A stretch of 38,975 nt of DNA. Source: Spirochaetaceae bacterium. GTDB taxonomy: Bacteria; Spirochaetota; Spirochaetia; B11-G9. The position numbers and the translations under genes were made by a program. Below the pieces are notes generated by a model. It was not told the origin of the DNA, searched no databases, and saw only the letters and a program-made list of their open reading frames with translations. Positions 23,514 to 31,452 of the stretch are shown here, one piece after another (position 1 is the first letter of the stretch; each line of letters begins with the position of its first letter). The stretch lies in contig WGCU01000002.1 of NCBI GenBank assembly GCA_015493635.1, positions 1 to 38,975 of the forward strand, read 5' to 3'.

Positions 23514-24023
23514 ATGTTTAATGATGAAATGCTTCCTATTGTAACAGATAGCGGCACCGTTACAGGTAAAGCATCACGTACAGAGTGTCACAATGGATCT
23601 ATGATCCTTCATCCAGTTGTTCATATTCATCTGCTGAGAAATAGGATGCTATATCTTCAGAAACGAGCTTACACAAAAGACATTCAACCGGGGAAATGGG
23701 ATACTGCAGTAGGAGGACATGTTCAGTATGGAGATGAGCCTGTAGAAAGTGCCCTTCGTGAGGCTTATGAGGAACTAGGTATTACAGATGGTCTTAAACT
23801 CGAACTTATCATGACCTATGTATGGAGATCAGAGAGGGAACAAGAGTTTATCTACTGCTATAAAAGTAGTTTTCGCGATGCAGTATCAATAGATAATGAT
23901 GAAGTGATTGACGGAAGATTCTGGACACAGGAAGAAATAGAAAAAAATATTGACAGCGATATATTTACACCTAATTTTCGTGATGAATACAAAAAAATAC
24001 GAAGAAAACTTTTCCCTGTTTGA
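23514..24023 (+). CDS. Nudix hydrolase (IDI/YfcD-like)
   Basis: A 169-residue Nudix protein. The Nudix box is complete in residues about 67-89: G, five residues, E, seven residues, then REAYEELGI, giving the metal-binding glutamates. Nudix enzymes cleave nucleoside diphosphates linked to another moiety; the N-terminal GTVTGKASRTECH and HIHLLRNRMLYLQKRA resemble the isopentenyl-diphosphate-isomerase-like/YfcD subgroup, but the substrate cannot be assigned. GGAGA lies 6-7 nt before the ATG. It is monocistronic; its stop overlaps the TTGACA of the tRNA-Gly promoter. Confidence 0.88.
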   Translation: MFNDEMLPIVTDSGTVTGKASRTECHNGSMILHPVVHIHLLRNRMLYLQKRAYTKDIQPGKWDTAVGGHVQYGDEPVESALREAYEELGITDGLKLELIMTYVWRSEREQEFIYCYKSSFRDAVSIDNDEVIDGRFWTQEEIEKNIDSDIFTPNFRDEYKKIRRKLFPV

Positions 24024-24046
24024 CAATTTTGTCGTTTTAGTATACA
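24020..24046 (+). promoter_or_regulatory. Putative tRNA-Gly promoter
   Basis: TTGACA (24020-24025) overlapping the Nudix stop codon, followed by TATACATAGT from 24041. Either TATACA (15-bp spacer) or TACATA (17-bp spacer) could be the -10. The tRNA begins 10-15 nt later. Confidence 0.5.
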
Positions 24047-24056
24047 TAGTAGCTAT

Positions 24057-24128
24057 GCGAGAGTAGCTCAGTGGTAGAGCTCCACCTTGCCAAGGTGGAT
24101 GTCGCGGGTTCAAATCCCGTCTCTCGCT
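24057..24128 (+). tRNA. tRNA-Gly (GCC)
   Basis: A cloverleaf is read directly: acceptor stem GCGAGAG/CTCTCGC, D-arm with AGCTCAGTGGTAGAGCT, anticodon stem CCACC/GGTGG with loop TTGCCAA (anticodon GCC), and T-arm CGGGTTCAAATCCCG. It has 72 bases including discriminator T. CCA is not encoded, as in the tmRNA gene. The last base coincides with the first base of the convergent suf gene's stop codon. Confidence 0.97.
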
Positions 24129-25066
24129 TATTTTTTACGAAGCATCCCTTGAATAATCATATCAACTGCATCTTCTTCATCCATTCCTCTCGACATTAAT
24201 GTTTCCAGTTGTTTAGAATCTACCGATCCGATGGCTGCTTCGTGGGTAATGTGGGCTTTCGGATTATTTACCTGTACAATGGGAACTGCACGGGCCACTC
24301 CCCGATCCTGAACAATTTCCTTGCAGTCAACATGACCCTGGGCATAATCGCCGTCAGCGGTGAGCTCATTGTAAATCTCGGCTTTGGCATTTCCTCTCAA
24401 TGCAATACTGGAAGCAAGTACGCCTCTGCTACGGTTACCTTTAAGCCAGCCAGCTTCCCGAATCTTTATAAAATCTGTTTCTTTTCCGCTTATTCGGGTA
24501 ATCATATCAAGAATACTGTCAGCTTCGCATACGGCATCATAATCAACATCCATAAGTCCGACTCTACCCTCAATAAGCTCAAATTCTGTTTTGAATTGGG
24601 CTCCTTCTTCAAGGTAGATTTTTGTTTTCGGTATAACCTGTATTCCTCCGGAGTTGCTGTGGATATGCCGTTCAAAGTATGTATAACGAGCTCCCGGCCC
24701 AACAGTAACAGATGAATTCATCCTATGTTCCAGATTTATTGCATTGGGAAACGTACAGTGTGTTAAAAACTGGGCTTCAGAATCTTCTTCCATTACTACA
24801 TTTAGATCAATAATCTGTATACCATTTTCCGGTATCATGCCAAAACAGATATGTACCGGCTTTGCTATTTTTATTCCAGCTTTTACTCTGATTTCCCCCT
24901 CAATGCCATCATCAGTTTCAACAAGATCCATGATTAAACCGGGAACTGTTGTCTGTGCAAGAATTTTATTGCCATCAACTTCCATGTGTGCATCTTCTGT
25001 GGAATAATGGCTGTGTGTTTTTATTGATGACAAGAGTTCATCAAGAAGTTCTTGTTTTGTGCTCAT
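24128..25066 (-). CDS. SufB/SufD-family Fe-S scaffold protein (minimal SUF system)
   Basis: A 312-residue SufB/D-type protein, shorter than classical SufB (about 470). The C-terminal half forms the right-handed beta-helix typical of the family, with RGNAKAEIYNELTADGDYAQ and the closing AHITHEAAIGSVDSKQLETLMSRGMDEEDA, the signature through which SufB/D proteins contact SufC. There is no SufS, SufU, SufE or SufA gene alongside, so the pair with the ATPase resembles the SUF-like minimal (SmsB/SmsC) systems thought to be ancestral. The ATG overlaps the sufC stop as ATGA. Whether it builds Fe-S clusters alone or with a separate desulfurase is unknown. Confidence 0.88.
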   Translation of the reverse strand: MSTKQELLDELLSSIKTHSHYSTEDAHMEVDGNKILAQTTVPGLIMDLVETDDGIEGEIRVKAGIKIAKPVHICFGMIPENGIQIIDLNVVMEEDSEAQFLTHCTFPNAINLEHRMNSSVTVGPGARYTYFERHIHSNSGGIQVIPKTKIYLEEGAQFKTEFELIEGRVGLMDVDYDAVCEADSILDMITRISGKETDFIKIREAGWLKGNRSRGVLASSIALRGNAKAEIYNELTADGDYAQGHVDCKEIVQDRGVARAVPIVQVNNPKAHITHEAAIGSVDSKQLETLMSRGMDEEDAVDMIIQGMLRKK

Positions 25067-25797
25067 TGTACTGCCTCTAATACCGGCTTATTTATATGAT
25101 TACACGTAATACAGTTACCGGAAAAATAGTCTACCATTCTTCCTATGTCACCTTCGTCCACGAGCATTCCGTTACAGAGAAGATATGCATAATCGGCCTT
25201 TTTTAGTACATCTATGCTGTGGGTTATCATAAATACGGTTATTTTTTTTGTTTTTAGATACTGTATTACATTAAAAATATACTGTATTGCTTCTATGTCT
25301 ACCCCTGAATCAGGTTCGTCCATCAGAATAACAGACGGCTCCATGGCAGCAATTGAAGCAAGTTCAATTCTTTTCCGTTCTCCACCGCTGAGTGTTTTAT
25401 CAACAAAACGGTGAGCATAGGCAGTATAAGACAACCCTACCAGTTCAAGAGAATCCTTAACGGTTGTTTTGCTTTTGTTTTTTGCACCGGCATTGATAAA
25501 ACTGCTGACATCTATACCGTTAAACCGGGCCGGTTCCTGCCATGCAAGGGTAATTCCCTGTTTTGCGCGTTCTTCCAATGATAAATTTTTCAACGAAATT
25601 CCGTTATAGAGTATGTCTCCTTCAAAATTTCTATAGTCAGGCAGTCCCATTATTGTCTGGGCAAGGGTGGATTTTCCCGCACCGTTTTGTCCGATAACAG
25701 CATTTATCTTTCCAGCCTGAAACTGGATTGAAAGATTATTTAAAATTTTTTTCCCATCGAGTTCGAGACTTAAATCTATTAGTTCAATAACACTCAC
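25063..25797 (-). CDS. sufC: SufC-type Fe-S assembly ABC ATPase
   Basis: An ABC ATPase of about 244 residues. It has a Walker A GQNGAGKST (about 36-44), a Q-loop region AWQEPARFNG, the signature LSGGERKRIELAS, a Walker B VILMDEPDSGVDIEA (the D-SGVD form characteristic of SufC) and the H-loop MITHS. It powers SufB/D conformational change in Fe-S assembly. A TTG at 25857 would give 264 residues, but the GTG at 25797, 8 nt after GGAG, gives the usual SufC length and leaves room for a promoter upstream. It is coupled to the SufB/D gene by a 4-nt overlap. Confidence 0.92.
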   Translation of the reverse strand: MSVIELIDLSLELDGKKILNNLSIQFQAGKINAVIGQNGAGKSTLAQTIMGLPDYRNFEGDILYNGISLKNLSLEERAKQGITLAWQEPARFNGIDVSSFINAGAKNKSKTTVKDSLELVGLSYTAYAHRFVDKTLSGGERKRIELASIAAMEPSVILMDEPDSGVDIEAIQYIFNVIQYLKTKKITVFMITHSIDVLKKADYAYLLCNGMLVDEGDIGRMVDYFSGNCITCNHINKPVLEAVQ

Positions 25798-25818
25798 TGT
25801 ATGCACTCCATTGCATAT

Positions 25819-25847
25819 ATAATACAAATTATTCTTTCTTGTGCCAA
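25819..25847 (-). promoter_or_regulatory. Internal promoter of the suf pair
   Basis: On the minus strand, TTGGCA (25842-25847), 17 bp, TATTAT (25819-25824), then a leader of about 15-20 nt containing GGAG before the GTG at 25797. It lies just after the stop of the upstream 188-residue gene, so the suf genes can be expressed apart from the cupin pair. It also supports the shorter SufC start. Confidence 0.6.
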
Positions 25848-25857
25848 GGAAAATCAA

Positions 25858-26424
25858 TCAAAAGTGGGGTAAAAAATTTTCTAGGTGTTTACTGTTGTCG
25901 AAGAATGCATCAAGAACCTCTGTGGAAAATCTGGCAACAGAATACATGGAAGGAAGGGTTTTTAGATATTCAAGAATTTCTATGATAGTACTTTGAACCG
26001 TTTTGTTATGTAATGTCAGGTATTTGGCGATATGCTGAACAGCCGGAATGGATAGCGGATACAGTTTTATCCCTGTTTCAGCATGTTTATATGTTTTGAG
26101 GAGTACTCCCAGATAAGCAAGAAGTGTTTTTATATATATAGTTTCCGGTGTATGGCTGGTAATGGTTTCCATTATTTTTGAAAGACCTTCTCTGTGGAAA
26201 GTAACGGAAGAAAAGAAAAGGAGAGGATCTTTATTGCCGAAAAGCTTTTCAGCTGCTGGTTTTACATCTGATGATAGCAGTTTTAAAATCAACGGTGCGG
26301 TTTTCTCAGTAATTCTTACCGTTGAAAAGTATTGAGCATACGAAATAAGTACATTTTTTGCTTCAGGATGCGGGTCTGAAAGCAAAATATCAATATCAAT
26401 AAATCCTGACGGAAGATCCTGCAT
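25858..26424 (-). CDS. Unknown helical protein between cupin and sufC
   Basis: A 188-residue soluble protein, predicted mostly alpha-helical with repeated hydrophobic helices (KTAPLILKLLSSD, IKTLLAYLGVLLKTYK, IPAVQHIAKYLTLHN, VQSTIIEILEYLKTL), which may form a HEAT-like stack; no family is recognised. There is no signal peptide or metal-binding motif. It starts 2 nt after the cupin stop with no separate Shine-Dalgarno, so it is translationally coupled to the cupin. It is followed by the suf promoter. A link to Fe-S assembly is possible from position only. Confidence 0.65.
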   Translation of the reverse strand: MQDLPSGFIDIDILLSDPHPEAKNVLISYAQYFSTVRITEKTAPLILKLLSSDVKPAAEKLFGNKDPLLFFSSVTFHREGLSKIMETITSHTPETIYIKTLLAYLGVLLKTYKHAETGIKLYPLSIPAVQHIAKYLTLHNKTVQSTIIEILEYLKTLPSMYSVARFSTEVLDAFFDNSKHLENFLPHF

Positions 26425-26426
26425 TA

Positions 26427-26762
26427 TCAGCGTAGATTTTCAGGGAGATAATCTTCTCTTACCGGAGAAAATACCTCAACAACAACAGAATTTTCCAGTA
26501 CCTGAACACTGTGATGAATGTTTGATTCAATACACCAGCTGTCTCCCGGTTTTACATCGTACTGTTCCCCGTCAATGGTAAGCATAATTGCTCCGGAGAC
26601 CAGATAACCTGTTTGTTCATTGGGATGAAAATGTTCGGGTATAACGGTCCCCAGGGTAAGTTTGAACTCTGTAAGAAGAGTTTTTTCACCATGGGCCAGG
26701 GTTTTGATAGAAATTCCGGGCAGAACTTCTGTATATCCTACGGTAATTTTTTTATAAAACAT
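26427..26762 (-). CDS. Single-domain cupin protein
   Basis: A 111-residue conserved beta-barrel. Cupin motif 1 is seen as PEHFHPNEQTGYLVSGAIMLTI (two histidines and a glutamine/glutamate position, about 42-63), and motif 2 as PGDSWCIESNIHHSVQVL (about 72-89). It is probably metal-binding; it could be a sensor, an isomerase or a dioxygenase-like protein. GGAG precedes the ATG. An upstream TTGAAA, 17 bp, TACACT provides a likely promoter in the gap to the relA-like gene. Its role beside the unknown helical protein and the suf genes is not clear. Confidence 0.85.
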   Translation of the reverse strand: MFYKKITVGYTEVLPGISIKTLAHGEKTLLTEFKLTLGTVIPEHFHPNEQTGYLVSGAIMLTIDGEQYDVKPGDSWCIESNIHHSVQVLENSVVVEVFSPVREDYLPENLR

Positions 26763-26863
26763 ATTTTACTCCTTCAATTAGTGTATAAGGAATTCACCAT
26801 TTTTTCAATTTTTATCTTGCAAAAAATACCATTTAATGTTTTTCTACCAGAAGGAGCTCCTTT

Positions 26864-27964
26864 ATGGAAGAACATGATTTTTTTAAAACATATCATATAG
26901 ATCCTCTTTCTTTTGACCGCAGTGGTTTAAAATGGGGAATGCTTAAAAGTATCTCTGATGATTATGCTCTTATCCATTCAGAGCTGCTCTTTTCTGCCAA
27001 ACGGCTCGGTGAGCAAATACTGCAGTCGGAGCATGTCCATTCGATAAATTATAGAATAAAAAAAGCTGAACATTTAATTGAAAAAATAATAAGAAAAAAA
27101 CTGCAGGATCCCGCTCGGATTATTGATTTAAGTAACTACAAAAGGGAAGTAACCGATCTCATAGGGGTCCGGGCTCTTCATCTTTTCAAGGAAGACTGGA
27201 TTCACGTTAATAACTATATCAAAGATAACTGGGAGTTTACGGAACAGCCGGTTGCGTATGTACGAAATGGCGATTCTGAACGTATTTTAAATTATTATAA
27301 AGAGAATAACTGTAGAATTGAAGAACATCCTTACGGTTACCGCTCTGTTCATTACATTGTAAAATCTCGTCAAAACGGTGTGGAGCATAATATAGAAATT
27401 CAGGTTAGGACAATTTTTGAAGAAGCCTGGGGGGAAATTGATCATGTTATCCGCTATCCATATCATAAGGATAATCAACTTCTTTTCAGATTATCTTCAA
27501 TTTTGAACAGAATAGCAGGAAGCGCTGATGAACTTGGAACCTATATTCGATATCTTAAGAATCAGACTGAGAGTACAGCTGAACGCTACAGCAGGGAATT
27601 GAAGGGGAAAAATAAAATAATAGATGATTTGAAACTGCAGATTGACTCACTGGCAATTGCGAATGAAGAAAAATCAAGAATAGCTGAAACTCTGAACCAG
27701 CTTGAAAAAGAGGAGAAAGAAGAATTCTACCCTTCTGAAGATTTTTTGTGGCTTGATACTTTTATACAAACACCACTCTTTAAAAATATTTCTTCAAAAA
27801 TAGAAAATCTTACAACAATTGACCCATCGAAAGAGGATCTTGAGATTATGGGGAAAGCTCAGAACGAATTGAGAAAAATGCTGAACGATCCGGAAAAACT
27901 AAGGGAGCTTCTTTCTGACAAGCATGTTTCAAAACTTATCGAACAGTTTAACGATCCTCAATAA
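26864..27964 (+). CDS. RelA/SpoT-domain protein (putative small alarmone synthetase) with C-terminal coiled coil
   Basis: A 366-residue protein. Residues about 50-210 form a RelA/SpoT nucleotidyltransferase domain: DLIGVRALHLFKED, YGYRSVHYIV and EIQVRTIFEEAWGEIDH, which hold the catalytic and GDP/GTP-binding positions of (p)ppGpp synthetases. There is no HD hydrolase domain and no TGS/ACT region, so it is a single-function synthetase or a related toxin-like enzyme. From about residue 225 there is a strongly charged coiled coil and a helical tail (to 366) not seen in minimal SAS proteins. AAGGAG precedes the ATG. The final 17 bases overlap the convergent mnmA gene. Confidence 0.85.
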   Translation: MEEHDFFKTYHIDPLSFDRSGLKWGMLKSISDDYALIHSELLFSAKRLGEQILQSEHVHSINYRIKKAEHLIEKIIRKKLQDPARIIDLSNYKREVTDLIGVRALHLFKEDWIHVNNYIKDNWEFTEQPVAYVRNGDSERILNYYKENNCRIEEHPYGYRSVHYIVKSRQNGVEHNIEIQVRTIFEEAWGEIDHVIRYPYHKDNQLLFRLSSILNRIAGSADELGTYIRYLKNQTESTAERYSRELKGKNKIIDDLKLQIDSLAIANEEKSRIAETLNQLEKEEKEEFYPSEDFLWLDTFIQTPLFKNISSKIENLTTIDPSKEDLEIMGKAQNELRKMLNDPEKLRELLSDKHVSKLIEQFNDPQ

Positions 27965-28979
27965 TACCTGCTCCCAGTACCTCTGTACTGCTGTAGAAAG
28001 CAGCTATCTGTCCTGGTGTAACAGCTCTCCGGGGAGAGTCAAATCGTACAATAAACGTCCCGTCAGTTTCTCCTTCCGAAATAACTGCAGGAGCTCCATT
28101 ATCCCGGTATCGTATTTTGCAAATAGCTTTCAACGGTAGTTCCGGATATTCATAGGGTATCCAGTTTACAGAAGATACCGTAAATTCCCGGCTTTTTAAA
28201 TCATCATCGAATCCGAGAAAGACAGTGTTATGATCTGGATCTATACCAACAACATAATACGGTGAACCAGATGAACTGATGCCTAGGCCTCTTCTCTGGC
28301 CAATTGTATAGTGTTCAATACCTTTATGCTGTCCCAGGACGGTACCTTCTTTTGTGATAAAATTCCCTTTTGGGGAGAGACGGTCAATAAAATTACGGTA
28401 ATCGCCTGTGCATAGATCCTGGCTTTCCTTTTTCAACGCGGTAAATAATCCTATATTGGAAGCCACCTTTTTTACATGACTTTTTTCCATACCACTCAGG
28501 GGGAAAATAAGATGTGCAAGCTGATGCTGTTTTAGCATTGAAAGGAAATATGCCTGGTCTTTATCTGTGGAAGCGCTTTTGTATAAATGAAATCTTCCTG
28601 TTTGTTGATTTTCTTTAATAAGCGCATAATGTCCGGTAGCAAATAAATCAAATTTGATTCCGGAGGAATGAGCCTTTTCCAATAAGGCTCCGAATTTAAT
28701 CTTTCTGTTACACATCACACAGGGATTTGGTGTTCTACCAAGAGAATAAACCTCCTGAATGTAGGATAGTACGGAATCCCTGTATTCATTGTGCACGTCA
28801 ATGATATGCAAGGGTATTGAGAGAAAGTCTGCGACTCTTTGTGCATCTTCAGCATTTTCAGGATTTCCCAGAATATCCATCCACAAACCTATAACATCAT
28901 ATCCTTGTCTTTGGAGAAGGTAAGCGGCTACAGATGAATCTACTCCTCCGCTGATCCCAATCGCAACTGTTGTTTTCAC
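27948..28979 (-). CDS. mnmA: tRNA-specific 2-thiouridylase MnmA
   Basis: Thiolates U34 of Lys, Glu and Gln tRNAs. The 343-residue protein has the PP-loop GISGGVDSSVAAYLL at residues 8-22, the catalytic cysteine pair in NPCVMCNRKIKF and ESQDLCTGDYRNF, the ATGHYA motif and the GIEHYTIGQRRGLG segment. The GTG at 28979, placed 6-7 nt after AGAGGGGA, is preferred; the ATG at 29000 would place that site inside the coding region. The gene has an extended -10 (TGATACAAT) upstream. No cysteine desulfurase gene lies beside it. Confidence 0.95.
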   Translation of the reverse strand: MKTTVAIGISGGVDSSVAAYLLQRQGYDVIGLWMDILGNPENAEDAQRVADFLSIPLHIIDVHNEYRDSVLSYIQEVYSLGRTPNPCVMCNRKIKFGALLEKAHSSGIKFDLFATGHYALIKENQQTGRFHLYKSASTDKDQAYFLSMLKQHQLAHLIFPLSGMEKSHVKKVASNIGLFTALKKESQDLCTGDYRNFIDRLSPKGNFITKEGTVLGQHKGIEHYTIGQRRGLGISSSGSPYYVVGIDPDHNTVFLGFDDDLKSREFTVSSVNWIPYEYPELPLKAICKIRYRDNGAPAVISEGETDGTFIVRFDSPRRAVTPGQIAAFYSSTEVLGAGIIEDR

Positions 28980-29056
28980 ATGCACTCCCCTCTGTACCAT
29001 TTATTTCTATTGTATCATAATAAATATATGAATGAAATAATAATCAAGGGGCGAGT

Positions 29057-29078
29057 ACCCTTTGAGGTTTTAAAGGGT
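29057..29078. other. Inverted repeat upstream of the molybdenum hydroxylase gene
   Basis: ACCCTTT (29057-29063) and AAAGGGT (29072-29078) form a perfect 7-bp inverted repeat with an 8-nt loop in the divergent mnmA/xdh-like gap. It is not followed by a T-run, so it is more like an operator or RNA hairpin than a terminator. The rest of the 216-bp gap is AT-rich, with a possible -10 TATACT about 25 nt before the downstream start. Confidence 0.35.
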
Positions 29079-29195
29079 AATTGCGTTAAATTAGATGATA
29101 TATATCAACAAATGCCTGAAATATTTATATTTTCGTAAATTTTAATATTTTATTTCTCTAAAAAATAAGCTATACTGGTTCGAAAGGAGTACTGT

Positions 29196-31448
29196 ATGGA
29201 ACAGAAAGCGTATCGGAATGATTCTTTTGTGAAAGCAACGGGGAGAGCTCTCTTTGCAGATGATATAAATTTCTCTCATGAGGCATTTTGTGTTCCTGTT
29301 TATTCTGGTTATGTTTATGCAAGAATTCGTACCATAGAAACAGAAAAAGCGGAAAATATGCCGGGAGTTATCCGGGTAATTACCTGGAAGGATGTTCCGG
29401 GTGTCCTCGCTTACGGGCAGATCTTTCATGACTACTACATTCTTGCAAAAGATTATATCCGGTATGAAGGTGATGTTGTCGCTCTCATTGTAGCGGAAAC
29501 CCGCAAACAGGCACTTGATGCTGTTCCAATGGTTGTTACTGATGCGGAAGAACTTGACCCTCTGCTTTCTCCTCAGGTTGCTATGAAAGATGGTGCCCCG
29601 CTCTTACATAAAGGTCTTTACAATAATATTATCTGTCATCATAAAGTACGGAGAGGAGATATAGACAGTGCTCTGAAAAATGCTGATTTAATTATTGAGA
29701 AAGAATTTTCAATGCCTTTTGTTGAACATGCGTATCTTGAGCCAGAAGGATCAGTATGTGTTCCCCAGTATGGAGGACGGATTGAAGTGTACGGAAGTAT
29801 TCAGCATCCCTTTAGTACAAGAAGATTTGTTGCCGCTCACCTCGGTGTTCCGGAAGCTGAAGTTGAAGTTTTTTCTCATCCTACAGGAGGAAGTTTCGGA
29901 GGGAAAGATGATACTGCTGCAATGATCAGTGCCAGAACAGCTCTTGCTGCCGTTCTTATAAACCGTCCTGTTAAAATGATATATGACCGCGAATGGTCCA
30001 TGATGGAAAGTTATAAAAGACCTGCTTATTACGTAAAATATACCTATGGTTTTAACAATGATGGAACAATTAAGGGAGTACGGTGTCATATTCTTGCAGA
30101 TTCCGGCGCTTATACCTCAACGACTCCCTGGTCTACATGGAGATCTACCGCCCAGAGCTGCGGACCGTACGTTGTTCCCAACGTTCATACCGATGTCTAC
30201 GGTGTCGCGACGAACAATGTACCTGCCGGAGCATTCAGGGGATTTGGGTCCCCCCAGGTAAATTTTTCGGTAGAGCAGATCATGGATATCGCAGCGGAAA
30301 AGCTTGGGATGGATCCTGTTGCAATACGGAAAAAGAATGCTGTTGTAGATGGTTCTACAACCATTACCGGTCAGATACTGAATACTCATACGGTCAGCAC
30401 CCATGAAGTTCTTGATGCGGTTGTAAATGAATCCCATTTTATACAGAATCTTCAAAAATGCAGCCATGGGACAGCTGAAGGTGATACGCTGTACGGTATC
30501 GGCCTTGCCCTGTCATACAGAGGTTCGAGTATCGGAGCCGAAGGAATGGACTTTGCGGCGGCTACCATCAACTGCCAGTTTGACGGTTCAATTGTTCTGG
30601 AGACGGGTATATACGAAAACGGTCAGGGTGCTGAGAGTGCTATGAACATCATGCTATCAAAGCTCCTTGGAGTTAACCTGGAAAGAGTTTTTTACCGGCC
30701 GCCCAGTACTTCAAATATCCCTGACAGCGGAACAACCGTTGCTTCCCGGGGCACCTTGATGGGCGGCGGTGCCATAGCTGACGCGGTAAAAAAGATTAAA
30801 CAGATAATGGCGGATAATCTTGCAGATAAACTTCATTGTCTGCCCCGGGAGGTTGAGTTTAAAGACGATTCACTTTGGGGTAAAGACGGTGCAAAACTCA
30901 CCTGGGATGAAGCAATGAAGATACTCTATGTCCGGAGAACCTTTCCCTATGCATTCGGTTACTTTCAGGCTCCGTCTGTAACCTGGGATGAAGAGAACGG
31001 TCAAGGTGACGCCTACTTTACCTACGTGTACAGCTGTCAGGCTGCAGAAGTTGAAGTGAATAAAAAGACAGGAAAAATACGGGTTCTTTCAGTAACGGCA
31101 GCTCATGATATTGGTAAAGCGATTAACAAAGACATGCTTAAAGGACAGATATACGGAGGTATTGTCCAGGGAATGGGGATGGCGCTCATGGAGGATTTCA
31201 AGATTGAAAATGGTCATGTCAAGTCTTTGAATTTTAACACCTATAAAATACCGAAAGCAACTGATATGCCCCGTATGAAGGCCATTATTATTGAAAATTT
31301 CGATCCGAATTCTCCCACAGGAGCAAAAGGAATTGGTGAACCTGCCCTTGAAATAACTGCTCCAGCCATAGCAAACGCAGTTTATAATGCTACAGGATAC
31401 CGAAGTTATTCATATCCCATTCACATACCTGAGAATTTTTTTGATTGA
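29196..31448 (+). CDS. Xanthine dehydrogenase-family molybdopterin-binding subunit (orphan)
   Basis: A 750-residue large subunit of the molybdenum hydroxylase family. It has the N-terminal ATGRALFADDI, HPTGGSFGGKDD (about 228-239), the cofactor-binding PAGAFRGFGSPQ (about 344-355), and GAKGIGEPALEITAPA (about 710-725) with the catalytic glutamate. These enzymes hydroxylate purines, aldehydes or aromatic N-heterocycles. They normally need a 2Fe-2S subunit and often a FAD subunit; neither is encoded next to it. Which substrate it uses cannot be told. AAGGAG precedes the ATG. It stands alone, with nadE convergent 4 bp downstream. Confidence 0.92.
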   Translation: MEQKAYRNDSFVKATGRALFADDINFSHEAFCVPVYSGYVYARIRTIETEKAENMPGVIRVITWKDVPGVLAYGQIFHDYYILAKDYIRYEGDVVALIVAETRKQALDAVPMVVTDAEELDPLLSPQVAMKDGAPLLHKGLYNNIICHHKVRRGDIDSALKNADLIIEKEFSMPFVEHAYLEPEGSVCVPQYGGRIEVYGSIQHPFSTRRFVAAHLGVPEAEVEVFSHPTGGSFGGKDDTAAMISARTALAAVLINRPVKMIYDREWSMMESYKRPAYYVKYTYGFNNDGTIKGVRCHILADSGAYTSTTPWSTWRSTAQSCGPYVVPNVHTDVYGVATNNVPAGAFRGFGSPQVNFSVEQIMDIAAEKLGMDPVAIRKKNAVVDGSTTITGQILNTHTVSTHEVLDAVVNESHFIQNLQKCSHGTAEGDTLYGIGLALSYRGSSIGAEGMDFAAATINCQFDGSIVLETGIYENGQGAESAMNIMLSKLLGVNLERVFYRPPSTSNIPDSGTTVASRGTLMGGGAIADAVKKIKQIMADNLADKLHCLPREVEFKDDSLWGKDGAKLTWDEAMKILYVRRTFPYAFGYFQAPSVTWDEENGQGDAYFTYVYSCQAAEVEVNKKTGKIRVLSVTAAHDIGKAINKDMLKGQIYGGIVQGMGMALMEDFKIENGHVKSLNFNTYKIPKATDMPRMKAIIIENFDPNSPTGAKGIGEPALEITAPAIANAVYNATGYRSYSYPIHIPENFFD

Positions 31449-31452
31449 GGAT

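Noticed and set aside
29028-29138. 36-codon open frame (MNEIIIKGRVPFEVLKGNCV...) in the mnmA/xdh-like gap
   Set aside because: No Shine-Dalgarno, overlaps the inverted repeat, and too short to match a family; could be chance in AT-rich DNA.
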